Assembly: GCA_963791545.1 (NCBI GenBank)
Contig: CAWBSR010000004.1
Coordinates: 1 to 64,000 of the forward strand
Length of the DNA: 64,000 nucleotides
Reading direction: 5' to 3'
DNA from: JALYXV01 sp963791545
Lineage (GTDB): Bacteria; Actinomycetota; Acidimicrobiia; Acidimicrobiales; Palsa-688
Shown: piece by piece, positions 56,229 through 64,000 of the stretch
Position numbering within the stretch: the stretch's first letter is position 1
How the letters are laid out: each line of letters begins with the position of its first letter
Notes under the pieces: model-generated
The model's database searches: none
Seen by the model: only the letters and a program-made list of their open reading frames with translations
Told to the model about the DNA's origin: nothing
Program-made: the position numbers and the translations under genes

Positions 56229-57538
56229 CCAAGCTGTGGGCAGGGGGCGCCACCGATGTGGGCCAGGTCCGGTCCAACAACCAGGACCAGATGCTGGTCA
56301 CCATCGAACTGGAGCTGTTCGCGGTCGCCGACGGCATGGGCGGGCACGCGGCGGGCGAGGTGGCGTCGCTCACCGCGGTCGAGGCGTTGAAGGCCGCCTA
56401 CCGGAACCAGGGCGGCACCGAGGGCCTCGTTGCAGCGGCCCACGAAGCCAACCGGTCCATCTTCGCCCGGGCCCAGGGCAACCCCGAGCTGCACGGTATG
56501 GGCACCACCCTGGTAGCGGTGGCGCTGGTCAACGAGGACGACGAGGACCGCCTGGCGGTCATCAACGTGGGCGACTCTCGTGTCTACCTTTTGCGCGACG
56601 GCGAGCTGGAGCAGCTGACGACCGACCACAGCCTGGTGCAGGAGCTGGTGGACGACGGCCAGCTCACCGAGCAGGAGGCAACGGTCCACCCCCAGCGCCA
56701 CGTCCTCACCCGGGCCCTCGGCGTCGACTCCGACGTGAACGTCGACGTCCTCCAGGTCCTGCCCCTCAAGGGCGACCGGCTGATGCTCTGCAGCGACGGC
56801 CTGGTGCGGGAGCTGAACGACAGCCAGGTCGCTAGCATCATGCGCCGCCTCGGCGACCCCGAGGAGGCGGCCCGGGAGCTGGTGGCGGCCGCCAAGACCC
56901 GGGGTGGCAACGACAACATCACGGTGGTCATCGTCGACGTCGTCGACGACGACGACCTGCCGGCGGCGGCGTCGGAATCACTGGCCGCCGACCCGGGCGG
57001 CTACGTCCCGACCATGCAGCTGCGAGTGCCGGTCTTCGAGGCAGCGGTCTTCGAACCAGGAGAGGTGGGAAAAGACGCCGCCCCGCCCCCCGCCGGCGCC
57101 GCCGGGCGAGTCGAGCGCGACGCCCTCCCGGCCGCCGCCAAGGCGCCCAAACGCGGGGCCATCAATGTCCGGGTCATCGCCTTCGTGGTCCTGCTGGTGC
57201 TCCTCATCGGCGGCGCCGCGGTGGCGGTGGCGCTGTACGCCCGGGGCAGCTACTTCGTGGGCCTCCGCAACGAGGAGCTGACGGTTTACAAGGGACGCCC
57301 CGGGGGCCTGCTGTGGTTCCAGCCGACCATCGCCCGGCACACCCAGGTGCACATCGGCGATGTCCTCCCCTCCCGGTTGAGCGACCTGAAAACCGGGAAA
57401 GAAGAGCCATCCCTCACCGCCGCCCTGGATTACATCAATCGTCTCCAGGCGGAGCGGGGCCAGCAGCTGCAGGTGACCCCCACCACCACGCCGGCAACGC
57501 TTCCGACCGGCTCCTCCACGGCGTCGTCGGTTCCGTGA
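56225..57538 (+). CDS. pstP: PP2C-family Ser/Thr phosphatase (PstP)
   Basis: 437 residues. The PPM catalytic domain (1-240) has metal-ligand motifs VRSNNQDQM, VADGMGGHAAGE, NVGDSRVYL and GNDNITVVIVD. A membrane helix (about 315-338) follows, then an extracytoplasmic tail ending Thr/Ser-rich. It reverses PknB phosphorylation. It is coupled to fhaB by a 4-base overlap. Confidence 0.96.
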
Positions 57539-57557
57539 TCTGTTCCCGGGGCCGGCC

Positions 57558-58904
57558 ATGGCCGTAGTCGCCGATCCCAACTACCGGTTGCCCGCCCGGC
57601 GGCGCACCGAGTTGGGGTTGATCATCCTGGCGGTGCTGTTGACCGGCGGTCTCTACGTCCTGGCCAGCCTGGGCAAGGCGGGGTCGCTGCCCGCCAATAT
57701 CGGACCCTTCCTCGCCATCGTCTGCGGGCTGCTGCTGCTGGCCCATATCGGGATGCGGAAGCTGGCCCCCTACGCGGATCCCATCCTCCTGCCCACCGTG
57801 GCGCTGCTCAACGGCGTCGGCTACGTGTTCATCGCCCGCCTCAACCGCCATCTGGCGGGGCTCCAGGCGCTGTGGACCGCGACGGGCGTGGCCGCCTTCC
57901 TGATCACCTTGTTCGTGGTGCGCCGGGCCCGGGACCTGGAGCGCTACCGCTACATCTTCGCCCTTCTCGGCATCGGCCTGCTGCTCATGCCCCTCCTCCC
58001 CGTCGTCGGGACCAACATCAACGGAGCCCGGCTGTGGATCCGGGTGGGCGGGGTGACGTTCCAGCCCGGGGAGCTGGCCAAGATCGCCCTGGCCGTCTTC
58101 TTCGCCTCCTACATGGTCGAACGCGGGGAGCTACTGACCAAGGGCACGCTGCGCATCGGCCGTTTCCTGGTTCTCGACCCCAAGTACATCGCCCCGGTGC
58201 TGGTGGCGTGGGGGCTGTCGCTGATGATCTTCCTCTTCGAGAACGACCTGGGCTCGTCGTTCCTGTTCTTCGCCCTGTTCATCGGCATGCTCTGGGTGAC
58301 CACGGGCCGCAACGCCTACCTGGGCCTGGGGGCGGTGCTATTCGGCATGGGGGCGGCCTTCGCCCTCAAGGTTATCGGCCACGCCAAAGGACGCATCCAC
58401 TCCTGGATCAATCCCTGGCCCCTCTACAACGTGCCGAACGGCGGCTACCAGACCATTCAGGGCTGGTTCGCCATGGCCGCCGGCGGGGTTTTCGGCGACG
58501 GCCCGGGGCGAGGTAGCCCCCAGCGCATCCCGGCGGTGGCCACCGACTTCGTCTTCGCCGCCATCGCCGAGGAGCTGGGCCTGCTCGGGGCGGCCGCCGT
58601 CCTCTCCGCCTACCTCCTGATGGTGGGCACCGGGCTGCGCATCGCGGTGCGCTGCGAACACGACTTCGAGAAGCTGCTGGCCACCGGGCTCTCGATCATC
58701 CTGGGCATCCAGACCTTCGTGATCATCGGCGGGGTCACCCGGCTGATCCCCCTGACGGGCGTCACCCTGCCGTTCATCAGCTACGGCGGCAGCAGCCTGA
58801 TCGCCAACTACATCCTGCTGGCCCTATTGCTGCGCATCAGCAACGACTCCTCGACGCCGGAGATGGTGGACTCGAACGCGGCCCAGATGACGGTGGCCGT
58901 GTGA
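57558..58904 (+). CDS. rodA: SEDS-family peptidoglycan glycosyltransferase (RodA/FtsW)
   Basis: 448 residues, about eleven to twelve membrane helices. SEDS marks include GGVTFQPGELAKIALAVFFA, HSWINPWP, GGYQTIQGWFAMAAGGVFG and FISYGGSSLIANYILLALLL. It polymerises lipid II glycan strands with its class B PBP partner, encoded next with a 4-base overlap (GTGA). Confidence 0.95.
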   Translation: MAVVADPNYRLPARRRTELGLIILAVLLTGGLYVLASLGKAGSLPANIGPFLAIVCGLLLLAHIGMRKLAPYADPILLPTVALLNGVGYVFIARLNRHLAGLQALWTATGVAAFLITLFVVRRARDLERYRYIFALLGIGLLLMPLLPVVGTNINGARLWIRVGGVTFQPGELAKIALAVFFASYMVERGELLTKGTLRIGRFLVLDPKYIAPVLVAWGLSLMIFLFENDLGSSFLFFALFIGMLWVTTGRNAYLGLGAVLFGMGAAFALKVIGHAKGRIHSWINPWPLYNVPNGGYQTIQGWFAMAAGGVFGDGPGRGSPQRIPAVATDFVFAAIAEELGLLGAAAVLSAYLLMVGTGLRIAVRCEHDFEKLLATGLSIILGIQTFVIIGGVTRLIPLTGVTLPFISYGGSSLIANYILLALLLRISNDSSTPEMVDSNAAQMTVAV

Positions 58905-60358
58905 ACCGGCAAATACGAATCGCCGGGATCGGCATGATCGTCCTTTTCCTGATCCTGTTCTTCCAACTCAACTATGTCCAGGTCATCCGGGCCTCGGACC
59001 TCGACCACAACCACCTGAACTCCCGGTTGGCCCTGGCCAAGTTCACCACCAAGCGGGGGGACATCGTCTCGTCCGATGGCGTGGTGCTGGCCCATTCGCT
59101 GCCCACGACGGACGCCTACAAATGGCAGCGGACCTATCCCAGCGGGGACCTGTTCGGGCAGATCACGGGATACTTTTCCTTCACTTACGGTGAGGAGGGA
59201 GCCGAGCGGGCCTTCGATGCCGACCTGACCGGCGCCAACGCCCCCTTCCAGCTGCCCAAGAGCCTGAAAGATCTGACGCTCAAGCAGGACCCGAGCCAGA
59301 CCGTCACCCTGACGCTGTCCAACAAGCTGCAGGCGCTGGCCAAGGCCCAGATGGGTGCCAAGAAGGGGGCGGTGGTCGTCCTCGACCCGACCTCCGGCGC
59401 CATCCTGGCCCTGTGGAGCAACCCTTCCTACGACCCCGGCCCGCTGGCCGCCCACGACCAGAACCCGGTGCGCACCTACTGGCAGGCCGAGAACGCCAAC
59501 CCCGACCAGCCCCTCCTGGCAGCCGCCTTCCGGCGCCGCTTCTTCCCCGGTTCCACGTTCAAGACCGTCACCGCTTCCGCGGTCTACGAGAAGCGGCCCG
59601 ACCTGGCCACCAAGGTCTACCCCCAACTCCCGGCCTTGCCGCTGCCCCAGACGGGGGGCCAGGTGCTGCGCAACTTCGGTGGCGAGGTGTGCGGAGGCAC
59701 CCTGCCCGACCTGTTCCGGGTCTCCTGCAACAGCGGCTTCGCCGCCATCGGCCTCGACCTGGGCGGCCAGGCGCTGGCCGACCAGGCCAACGGCTACGGG
59801 TTCGACCAGACACCGCCATTCGACCTGCCCGAGGCGGCCCAGTCGAGCTTCCCGGCCGGGGCCAGCTTCGCCCGTGACCTGCCGGGCCTGGCCAAGTCGG
59901 CCATCGGCCAGCAGAACGTACAGGCGGTGCCCCTCGGGATGGCGCTGGTCGCGGCCGGTATTGCCAACGGCGGGGTGATCATGACGCCTCACGTCCTGGC
60001 CTCGGTGGCCAACTCCCAGGGCCAGGTCGTGCGCAGCTATCAGCCCTCGGCGTGGCGCAGCGCCACCTCGGCCGCCACCGCATCGTCCATGACCCAGCTG
60101 ATGGTTTCCGTCGTCCAGGCGGGAACCGGTACCGCGGCCCAGATCCCCGGAGTCCAAGTGGCCGGCAAGACCGGTACCGCCCAGACCGGCCTCAACACCA
60201 TCCACGCCTGGTTCGTCTCCTTCGCCCCCGCCAACGCGGCCAAGGTCGTGGTGGCGGTCCTGGTGGAAAACCAACCCGAGGGCGGGGAGGCCACTGGCGG
60301 CGTCATCGCGGCCCCCATCGCCAAGGCCATGCTGCAAGCTGCCCTGCAGGGTCCCTAG
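58901..60358 (+). CDS. pbpA: Class B penicillin-binding protein (PbpA)
   Basis: 485 residues. A short cytoplasmic part and one membrane helix (about 8-26) precede the transpeptidase domain with PGSTFKTVTA (SxxK, Ser near 218), SCNSGFAAIG (SxN) and AGKTGTAQT (KTG near 423). It crosslinks peptidoglycan with the RodA-type partner. Confidence 0.96.
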   Translation: MNRQIRIAGIGMIVLFLILFFQLNYVQVIRASDLDHNHLNSRLALAKFTTKRGDIVSSDGVVLAHSLPTTDAYKWQRTYPSGDLFGQITGYFSFTYGEEGAERAFDADLTGANAPFQLPKSLKDLTLKQDPSQTVTLTLSNKLQALAKAQMGAKKGAVVVLDPTSGAILALWSNPSYDPGPLAAHDQNPVRTYWQAENANPDQPLLAAAFRRRFFPGSTFKTVTASAVYEKRPDLATKVYPQLPALPLPQTGGQVLRNFGGEVCGGTLPDLFRVSCNSGFAAIGLDLGGQALADQANGYGFDQTPPFDLPEAAQSSFPAGASFARDLPGLAKSAIGQQNVQAVPLGMALVAAGIANGGVIMTPHVLASVANSQGQVVRSYQPSAWRSATSAATASSMTQLMVSVVQAGTGTAAQIPGVQVAGKTGTAQTGLNTIHAWFVSFAPANAAKVVVAVLVENQPEGGEATGGVIAAPIAKAMLQAALQGP

Positions 60359-60384
60359 GACGCTCGTGTGACAGGCTCTGACCG

Positions 60385-63012
60385 ATGACGCAGCCAACCC
60401 CGCCCGGGTCCTCGGGAACCGAGGGGGCCGCGGCCCGCGTCTTCAACGACCGCTACGAACTGGTCCGCCACGTGGCCCGGGGCGGTATGGCCCAGGTGTA
60501 CCTGGCCAAGGATTTGCTGCTCAACCGGCCCGTGGCCCTGAAGGTCTTGTTCCCCGAGTTGTCGGTGGACCGGTCGTTCGTGGAACGCTTCCGCCGGGAG
60601 GCCCAGGCGGCCGCCAACCTCACCCATCCCAACATCGTCTCCATCTACGACTGGGGCGAGGGGGAACACACCTACTTCATCGTGATGGAGTACGTCAACG
60701 GGCGCACCCTGGCCCAGCTGCTGCGCCAGGGGCCACTTGACGCCGACCAGGCGGCGGCGCTGGGGGCCGACGTCGCCCATGCCTTGAGCTTCGCCCACTC
60801 CCACGGCGTCATCCACCGCGACATCAAGCCCGCCAACGTGCTGATCGACAAGTCGGGCCAGGTCAAGGTGACCGACTTCGGCATCGCCCGGGCAGTAGGC
60901 GCCAAGGAGGGCCTGACCCAGACCGGCACGGTCATGGGGACGGCCACCTATTTCTCGCCCGAGCAGGCCCAGGGACATCCCGTCGACGCCCGCAGCGACG
61001 TGTACTCGCTCGGGGTGGTGCTCTACGAGATGGTCACCGGGCGGCCCCCCTTCAGCGGTGACAACCCGGTGGCCATCGCCTACAAGCACGTCCGCGAGGA
61101 AGCCGTCCCCCCCTCCCAGGTCAATCGGGCGGTGCCCCACTCGCTCGAGGCGATCATTCTCCAGGCCATGGCCAAGGACCCCAACGACCGCTACCTGTCG
61201 GCCGACGACCTTCGCGCCGACCTCACCCGCTACGTGCGCGGCAGCGGCGTCCTGGCGCAGCCGGTCCGGCCCGCCGCGGCCGCCGTGACCCCGACCCGGG
61301 TCCAGGGCGGCTACGCCGGGACCCAGGTCCTTCCGGCCGGCGGCGTCGTGGTCCGCACCGGCGGAGCCGGCTCCGGGGCGGGACGGCCGGGCGGTCCCAA
61401 CACCGCGGAGCTGGTCACCACCCAGCGGCGCAGCGGCGCCTATGTCGTGGTCCTGATCGTGATGCTGGCCATCCTCGGTGGCCTGTTGTTCCTGCTGGGC
61501 AAGCAGCTGGGCGTCTTCGGCAGCGCCACCGCCAGCCAGGTGGCGGTGCCCATGGACCTGGTCACCAAGTCGGTCGCCGACGCCCGCACCGAGTTGGAGG
61601 GGGTAGGCCTGAAGGCCAACCCCTCGTTGCCGGCGGGCACCGTGACCGCCACCACCCCCGCCGGCGGCACCACCGTCAACAAGGGGTCAACCGTCAACTT
61701 GACGGTGAGCCCCCCTACGGTCCAGGTGCCGGTGCCCAACGTGGTGGGCCAGGACCGCCAGACGGCCGAGAACGCCCTGCTGGCCGCCGGGCTGGTGCCG
61801 ATGGAGGGACCGGCGGAGAACTCCGACACCGTCCCCGCCGGCAGTGTGATCAAGACCAATCCGGTGGCAGGCACCCAGGTGCCCAAGAACACCACCGTCA
61901 CCGTCACCCTCTCGCTGGGCAGGGCCCAGGTGAAGATCCCCGACGAGGCCGGCAAGGACCCGGCGAGCGCGGGCGCCGACCTCTCCGCCCTCGGGTTCAA
62001 GGTCGCCAGCGCCGCCGAGGCGTCCAACGCCCAACCGGCCGGCAAGGTGACCCGGACCAGCCCCGCCGCCGGGACATCGGTGGCGTCGGGCTCCGCGGTC
62101 ACCATCTTCGTCTCCTCGGGCACCCAGCAGGTACCGGTCCCCGATGAACGGAACCAGACCGCCCAGGCGGCCCAGTCGGCGCTTCAGTCGGCCGGCTTCG
62201 TCGTCAATGTGGTCAACCAAGCCACCACCAATCCCAACCGGGATGGCATCGTGATCAACCAGAACCCGGCCTCGGGAACCCAGGCCAGGGGGGCGACGGT
62301 GACCATCACGGTCGGTCAGTTCAGCGGTACCGCCACCACGTCGTCGAACCTGAGCCAGCCAGTTACCCATCAGGCGGTGGCCCTCGTCGGTGAGGATCGA
62401 CTCGGGATGGAACTGCACCCCCTCGACGGGAAAGTCCCGGTGGCGCAGGCCCATGATGGTCCCGTCCTCGGTCCACGCGGTGACCTCCAGCTGGTCGGGC
62501 AGCGACGCCGGGTCCACGACCAGGGAGTGGTACCGGGTGGCCCGGAACGGGTCCGGCAGGCCGGCCAGCACCCCCCGGCCGTCGTGATGGACGAGGGACG
62601 TCTTGCCGTGCATGACCGAGTCCGCCCGGACCACCCGGCCCCCGAATACCTGGCCGATGCACTGATGGCCCAGGCACACGCCGAGCACCGGCGTGCCCGC
62701 GGCACCGAGGACGGAGATCACGCGGTTGCTGGCACCGGCGTCCTCGGGTCGCCCCGGCCCTGGGGAGACGAGCACGCCGTCAGGCGCCAACGCCATCACG
62801 CCGTCGGCATCGATGGCGTCGTGGCGGAAGACCACCGGGTCGGCGCCCAGCTCCCCCAGGTACTGGACCAGGTTGTACACAAAGCTGTCGTAATTGTCGA
62901 GAACAAGTATCCGCGGGGCCACGACCGCGAGGCTAGGCGGCGATCGGCAGGACTAACCTCGGAGTTATGGCGACGAGACGGACCAAGGACGCCCCCAAAG
63001 GCGGACGGGTGA
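60385..63012 (+). CDS. pknB: Ser/Thr kinase with four PASTA domains (PknB); frame runs past its natural end
   Basis: Kinase domain about 15-280: ALKVLFPEL (Lys), VIHRDIKPANVLID, DFGIARAVG, YFSPEQAQG. One membrane helix (352-373) and four PASTA repeats (about 388-648) follow, the last ending TVTITVGQFSG. Beyond, 227 residues are antisense to pabA. The single frame ends only at 63012 and overlaps crgA. One base added between about 62328 and 62345 would put a stop at 62391-62393. No second kinase (pknA) is present. The kinase monitors muropeptides or lipid II and phosphorylates wall-synthesis proteins. Confidence 0.93.
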   Translation: MTQPTPPGSSGTEGAAARVFNDRYELVRHVARGGMAQVYLAKDLLLNRPVALKVLFPELSVDRSFVERFRREAQAAANLTHPNIVSIYDWGEGEHTYFIVMEYVNGRTLAQLLRQGPLDADQAAALGADVAHALSFAHSHGVIHRDIKPANVLIDKSGQVKVTDFGIARAVGAKEGLTQTGTVMGTATYFSPEQAQGHPVDARSDVYSLGVVLYEMVTGRPPFSGDNPVAIAYKHVREEAVPPSQVNRAVPHSLEAIILQAMAKDPNDRYLSADDLRADLTRYVRGSGVLAQPVRPAAAAVTPTRVQGGYAGTQVLPAGGVVVRTGGAGSGAGRPGGPNTAELVTTQRRSGAYVVVLIVMLAILGGLLFLLGKQLGVFGSATASQVAVPMDLVTKSVADARTELEGVGLKANPSLPAGTVTATTPAGGTTVNKGSTVNLTVSPPTVQVPVPNVVGQDRQTAENALLAAGLVPMEGPAENSDTVPAGSVIKTNPVAGTQVPKNTTVTVTLSLGRAQVKIPDEAGKDPASAGADLSALGFKVASAAEASNAQPAGKVTRTSPAAGTSVASGSAVTIFVSSGTQQVPVPDERNQTAQAAQSALQSAGFVVNVVNQATTNPNRDGIVINQNPASGTQARGATVTITVGQFSGTATTSSNLSQPVTHQAVALVGEDRLGMELHPLDGKVPVAQAHDGPVLGPRGDLQLVGQRRRVHDQGVVPGGPERVRQAGQHPPAVVMDEGRLAVHDRVRPDHPAPEYLADALMAQAHAEHRRARGTEDGDHAVAGTGVLGSPRPWGDEHAVRRQRHHAVGIDGVVAEDHRVGAQLPQVLDQVVHKAVVIVENKYPRGHDREARRRSAGLTSELWRRDGPRTPPKADG
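62321..62922 (-). CDS. pabA: Glutamine amidotransferase of chorismate metabolism (PabA/TrpG)
   Basis: The domain starts ILVLDNYDSFVYNLVQYLGE at GTG 62922 and has the catalytic Cys in GVCLGHQCIGQ, and His-Glu in VQFHPES. It releases ammonia for anthranilate or aminodeoxychorismate synthase. It ends near EGHRLMGNWLAQV. As sequenced, the frame has no stop until 61687, running antisense through the pknB PASTA region; one added base would end it at 62321-62323. TAGCCT lies 7 bases before the GTG. Confidence 0.88.
62930..62935 (-). promoter_or_regulatory. Candidate -10 box (TAGCCT) of pabA
   Basis: TANNNT 7 bases before the GTG at 62922; divergent from the crgA promoter. Confidence 0.45.
62954..62959 (+). 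promoter_or_regulatory. Candidate -10 box (TAACCT) of crgA
   Basis: TANNNT 7 bases before the crgA ATG; GGAG in between could also be a close ribosome-binding site. Confidence 0.45.
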
Positions 63013-63269
63013 CCCCCAAGGGCGGCCACAAGCCGGTCGCCCGGTCGGTGCCCGCCCCGTCGGGTCGCTACACGCCTCCGATCCCGAAGGAGTACAAGGA
63101 GAGCCCCCGCTGGGTGCCCGTCCTGCTGTTGACGTTCCTCGTGCTCGGCATGTGCACCATCGTGGGCAACTACCTGGGCCTGCTCCCCGGTGGCGCCCAG
63201 AACGGCTACCTGTTCCTGGGGCTGGGCTTGATCACGTGCGGCTTCATTACCGCCACCCGCTACCGGTGA
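62967..63269 (+). CDS. crgA: Cell division protein CrgA
   Basis: 100 residues. A basic N-terminus, then SGRYTPPIPKEYKESPRWVP, two membrane helices around a loop with NYLGLLPGG, and the end GFITATRYR match CrgA, a small divisome protein that interacts with FtsI/PBPs in actinobacteria. Its place beside pknB and pabA is the usual actinobacterial order. Confidence 0.96.
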   Translation: MATRRTKDAPKGGRVTPKGGHKPVARSVPAPSGRYTPPIPKEYKESPRWVPVLLLTFLVLGMCTIVGNYLGLLPGGAQNGYLFLGLGLITCGFITATRYR

Positions 63270-63336
63270 CCCTCAGGTAGACGCAAAGTTACAGGCGTGT
63301 GACACTCCCCAACCTTATCCACAGGCTGGGGAGAAG

Positions 63337-63585
63337 TCACTCGATGGTGGGGGCCAGCAGATTCATGTCCTCCAGACAGTGCCTGGGGGGCGCCGGCAGG
63401 TCCTCGCCCGCCTTGGTCATCCGCACCTGGGCCCCGCAAATGGCGCACTCGTATTTCAGATTCACCCGGCGCAGCTCCCCTTCATCGGGGGCGGGCACGG
63501 GCGTGGCCAGGGCCCGCAGGAAGAACACCCCGATGCGGATGATGACCGCGAAGGCCACCAAGGCGACGATGATCTTGATCACCAT
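63337..63585 (-). CDS. Small membrane protein with Cys-rich motif
   Basis: 82 residues. An N-terminal membrane helix (IKIIVALVAFAVIIRIGVFF) precedes a short domain with YECAICGAQV (CxxC) and PRHCLED, which could form a zinc ribbon-like site. AGGAG lies upstream of the ATG. Function unknown; small size and context give no clue. Confidence 0.65.
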   Translation of the reverse strand: MVIKIIVALVAFAVIIRIGVFFLRALATPVPAPDEGELRRVNLKYECAICGAQVRMTKAGEDLPAPPRHCLEDMNLLAPTIE

Positions 63586-63610
63586 GGGCGGCGCTCCTCT
63601 CCGCTGACCG

Positions 63611-64000
63611 CTAACCCAGGCGCTCGATGATCATGGCGTTGGCCAGGCCGCCGCCCTCGCACATGGTCTGGAGGCCGTAACGGCCACCGCGACGTTCCAG
63701 CTCGTTCAACAGGGTCGCCAGAAGTTTGGTTCCCGACGCCCCCAGGGGGTGCCCCAGGGCGATGGCACCCCCGTTGACGTTCACCCGGGACAGGTCGGCG
63801 TGGTGCTCTTTTTCCCATGCCAACACCACACAGGCGAAGGCCTCGTTGATCTCGATCAAGTCGATGTCGTCGAGTTTCAGCTTGGCCCGCTCCAGGACCT
63901 GGGTGGTGGCCGGGATGGGACCGGTGAGCATGGTGACCGGGTCCACGCCGGCCAGGGCGAAGCTGTGGAACCGGGCCCGGGGGGTGAGCCCCAGGGTGGC
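63611..64000 (-). CDS. Thiolase (acetyl-CoA acetyltransferase family), C-terminal part
   Basis: The frame enters from the right edge and ends at TAG 63611. The C-terminal thiolase features are INEAFACVVLAWE, VNVNGGAIALGHPLGASG (catalytic His region) and TMCEGGGLANAMIIERLG (catalytic Cys-Gly). It acts in beta-oxidation or acetoacetyl-CoA formation. The N-terminal two thirds lies outside the window. Confidence 0.94.
   Translation of the reverse strand, partial: ATLGLTPRARFHSFALAGVDPVTMLTGPIPATTQVLERAKLKLDDIDLIEINEAFACVVLAWEKEHHADLSRVNVNGGAIALGHPLGASGTKLLATLLNELERRGGRYGLQTMCEGGGLANAMIIERLG

Overview
This is a very GC-rich stretch of an actinobacterial chromosome. Supporting evidence is the fhaA-fhaB-pstP-rodA-pbpA-pknB ... 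pabA/trpG-crgA cell-wall cluster next to a tRNA-Leu(CAG), an F420-type (DDN-like) reductase, a mycothiol-type DinB/MDMPI protein, PASTA kinase signalling and many short lipoproteins. A single PASTA kinase instead of the pknA/pknB pair, and an alpha-beta fused bacterial-type glycyl-tRNA synthetase instead of the dimeric class IIa enzyme, argue against Mycobacterium or Streptomyces and for a deep-branching lineage such as Acidimicrobiia (inference). I see no phage, integrase, transposase, plasmid or CRISPR; this is ordinary chromosomal housekeeping and accessory DNA.

Layout. 1-7.7 kb: VOC protein, then a two-component system divergent from a lipoprotein/ABC/ABC/FtsX export operon, with an OmpR-type direct repeat between them. 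7.7-13.6 kb (mostly minus): small protein, YceI-like, SGNH hydrolase, PQQ-propeller lipoprotein, M50-like protease, GGDEF response regulator, adenylate kinase. 13.7-19.1 kb: type III glutamine synthetase (frameshifted), GNAT, secreted protein, cupin, condensation-like acyltransferase. 19.1-24.8 kb: lysozyme-fold lipoprotein, Drr-type ABC exporter, coiled-coil protein, truncated haemoglobin, zincin. 24.9-34.4 kb: membrane protein, 3Fe-4S ferredoxin plus reductase, PadR/HAAS pair, GlyQS, F420-type reductase, SDR, MDMPI protein. 34.5-38.2 kb: two membrane glycosyltransferases. 38.3-43.0 kb: branched-chain amino-acid-type ABC operon in which livG and livF are joined in one reading frame. 43-50 kb: sulfotransferase, Pro/Asp-Ser-rich protein, lipoproteins, a divergent M15 carboxypeptidase / L,D-transpeptidase pair. 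50-54.8 kb: transglutaminase, M20 peptidase, Tat lipoprotein solute-binding protein, orotate-type PRTase. 54.8-63.3 kb: tRNA-Leu and the cell-division/peptidoglycan cluster. The window ends inside a thiolase.

Two themes cut across the window. First, many isolated genes have TANNNT 6-8 bases before an ATG or GTG with no Shine-Dalgarno sequence, the pattern expected of leaderless transcripts; it fixes several start codons and shows back-to-back promoters, in one case overlapping -10 boxes. Second, at least four reading frames (glnN, livF, a Pro-rich protein, a small membrane ORF) are each broken by exactly one base missing from a homopolymer run, and one missing base would also restore stop codons to both convergent genes pknB and pabA. 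This is best read as systematic single-base deletion in the assembly, so the broken genes should not be taken as pseudogenes without checking.

I found no convincing new multi-gene defence or biosynthetic system. The most unusual biology is the perfect 20-bp inverted repeat welding livG to livF, the degenerate GGDEF-like domain fused to a membrane glycosyltransferase, the mutually overlapping promoters of the two peptidoglycan enzymes, and the fused GlyQS.
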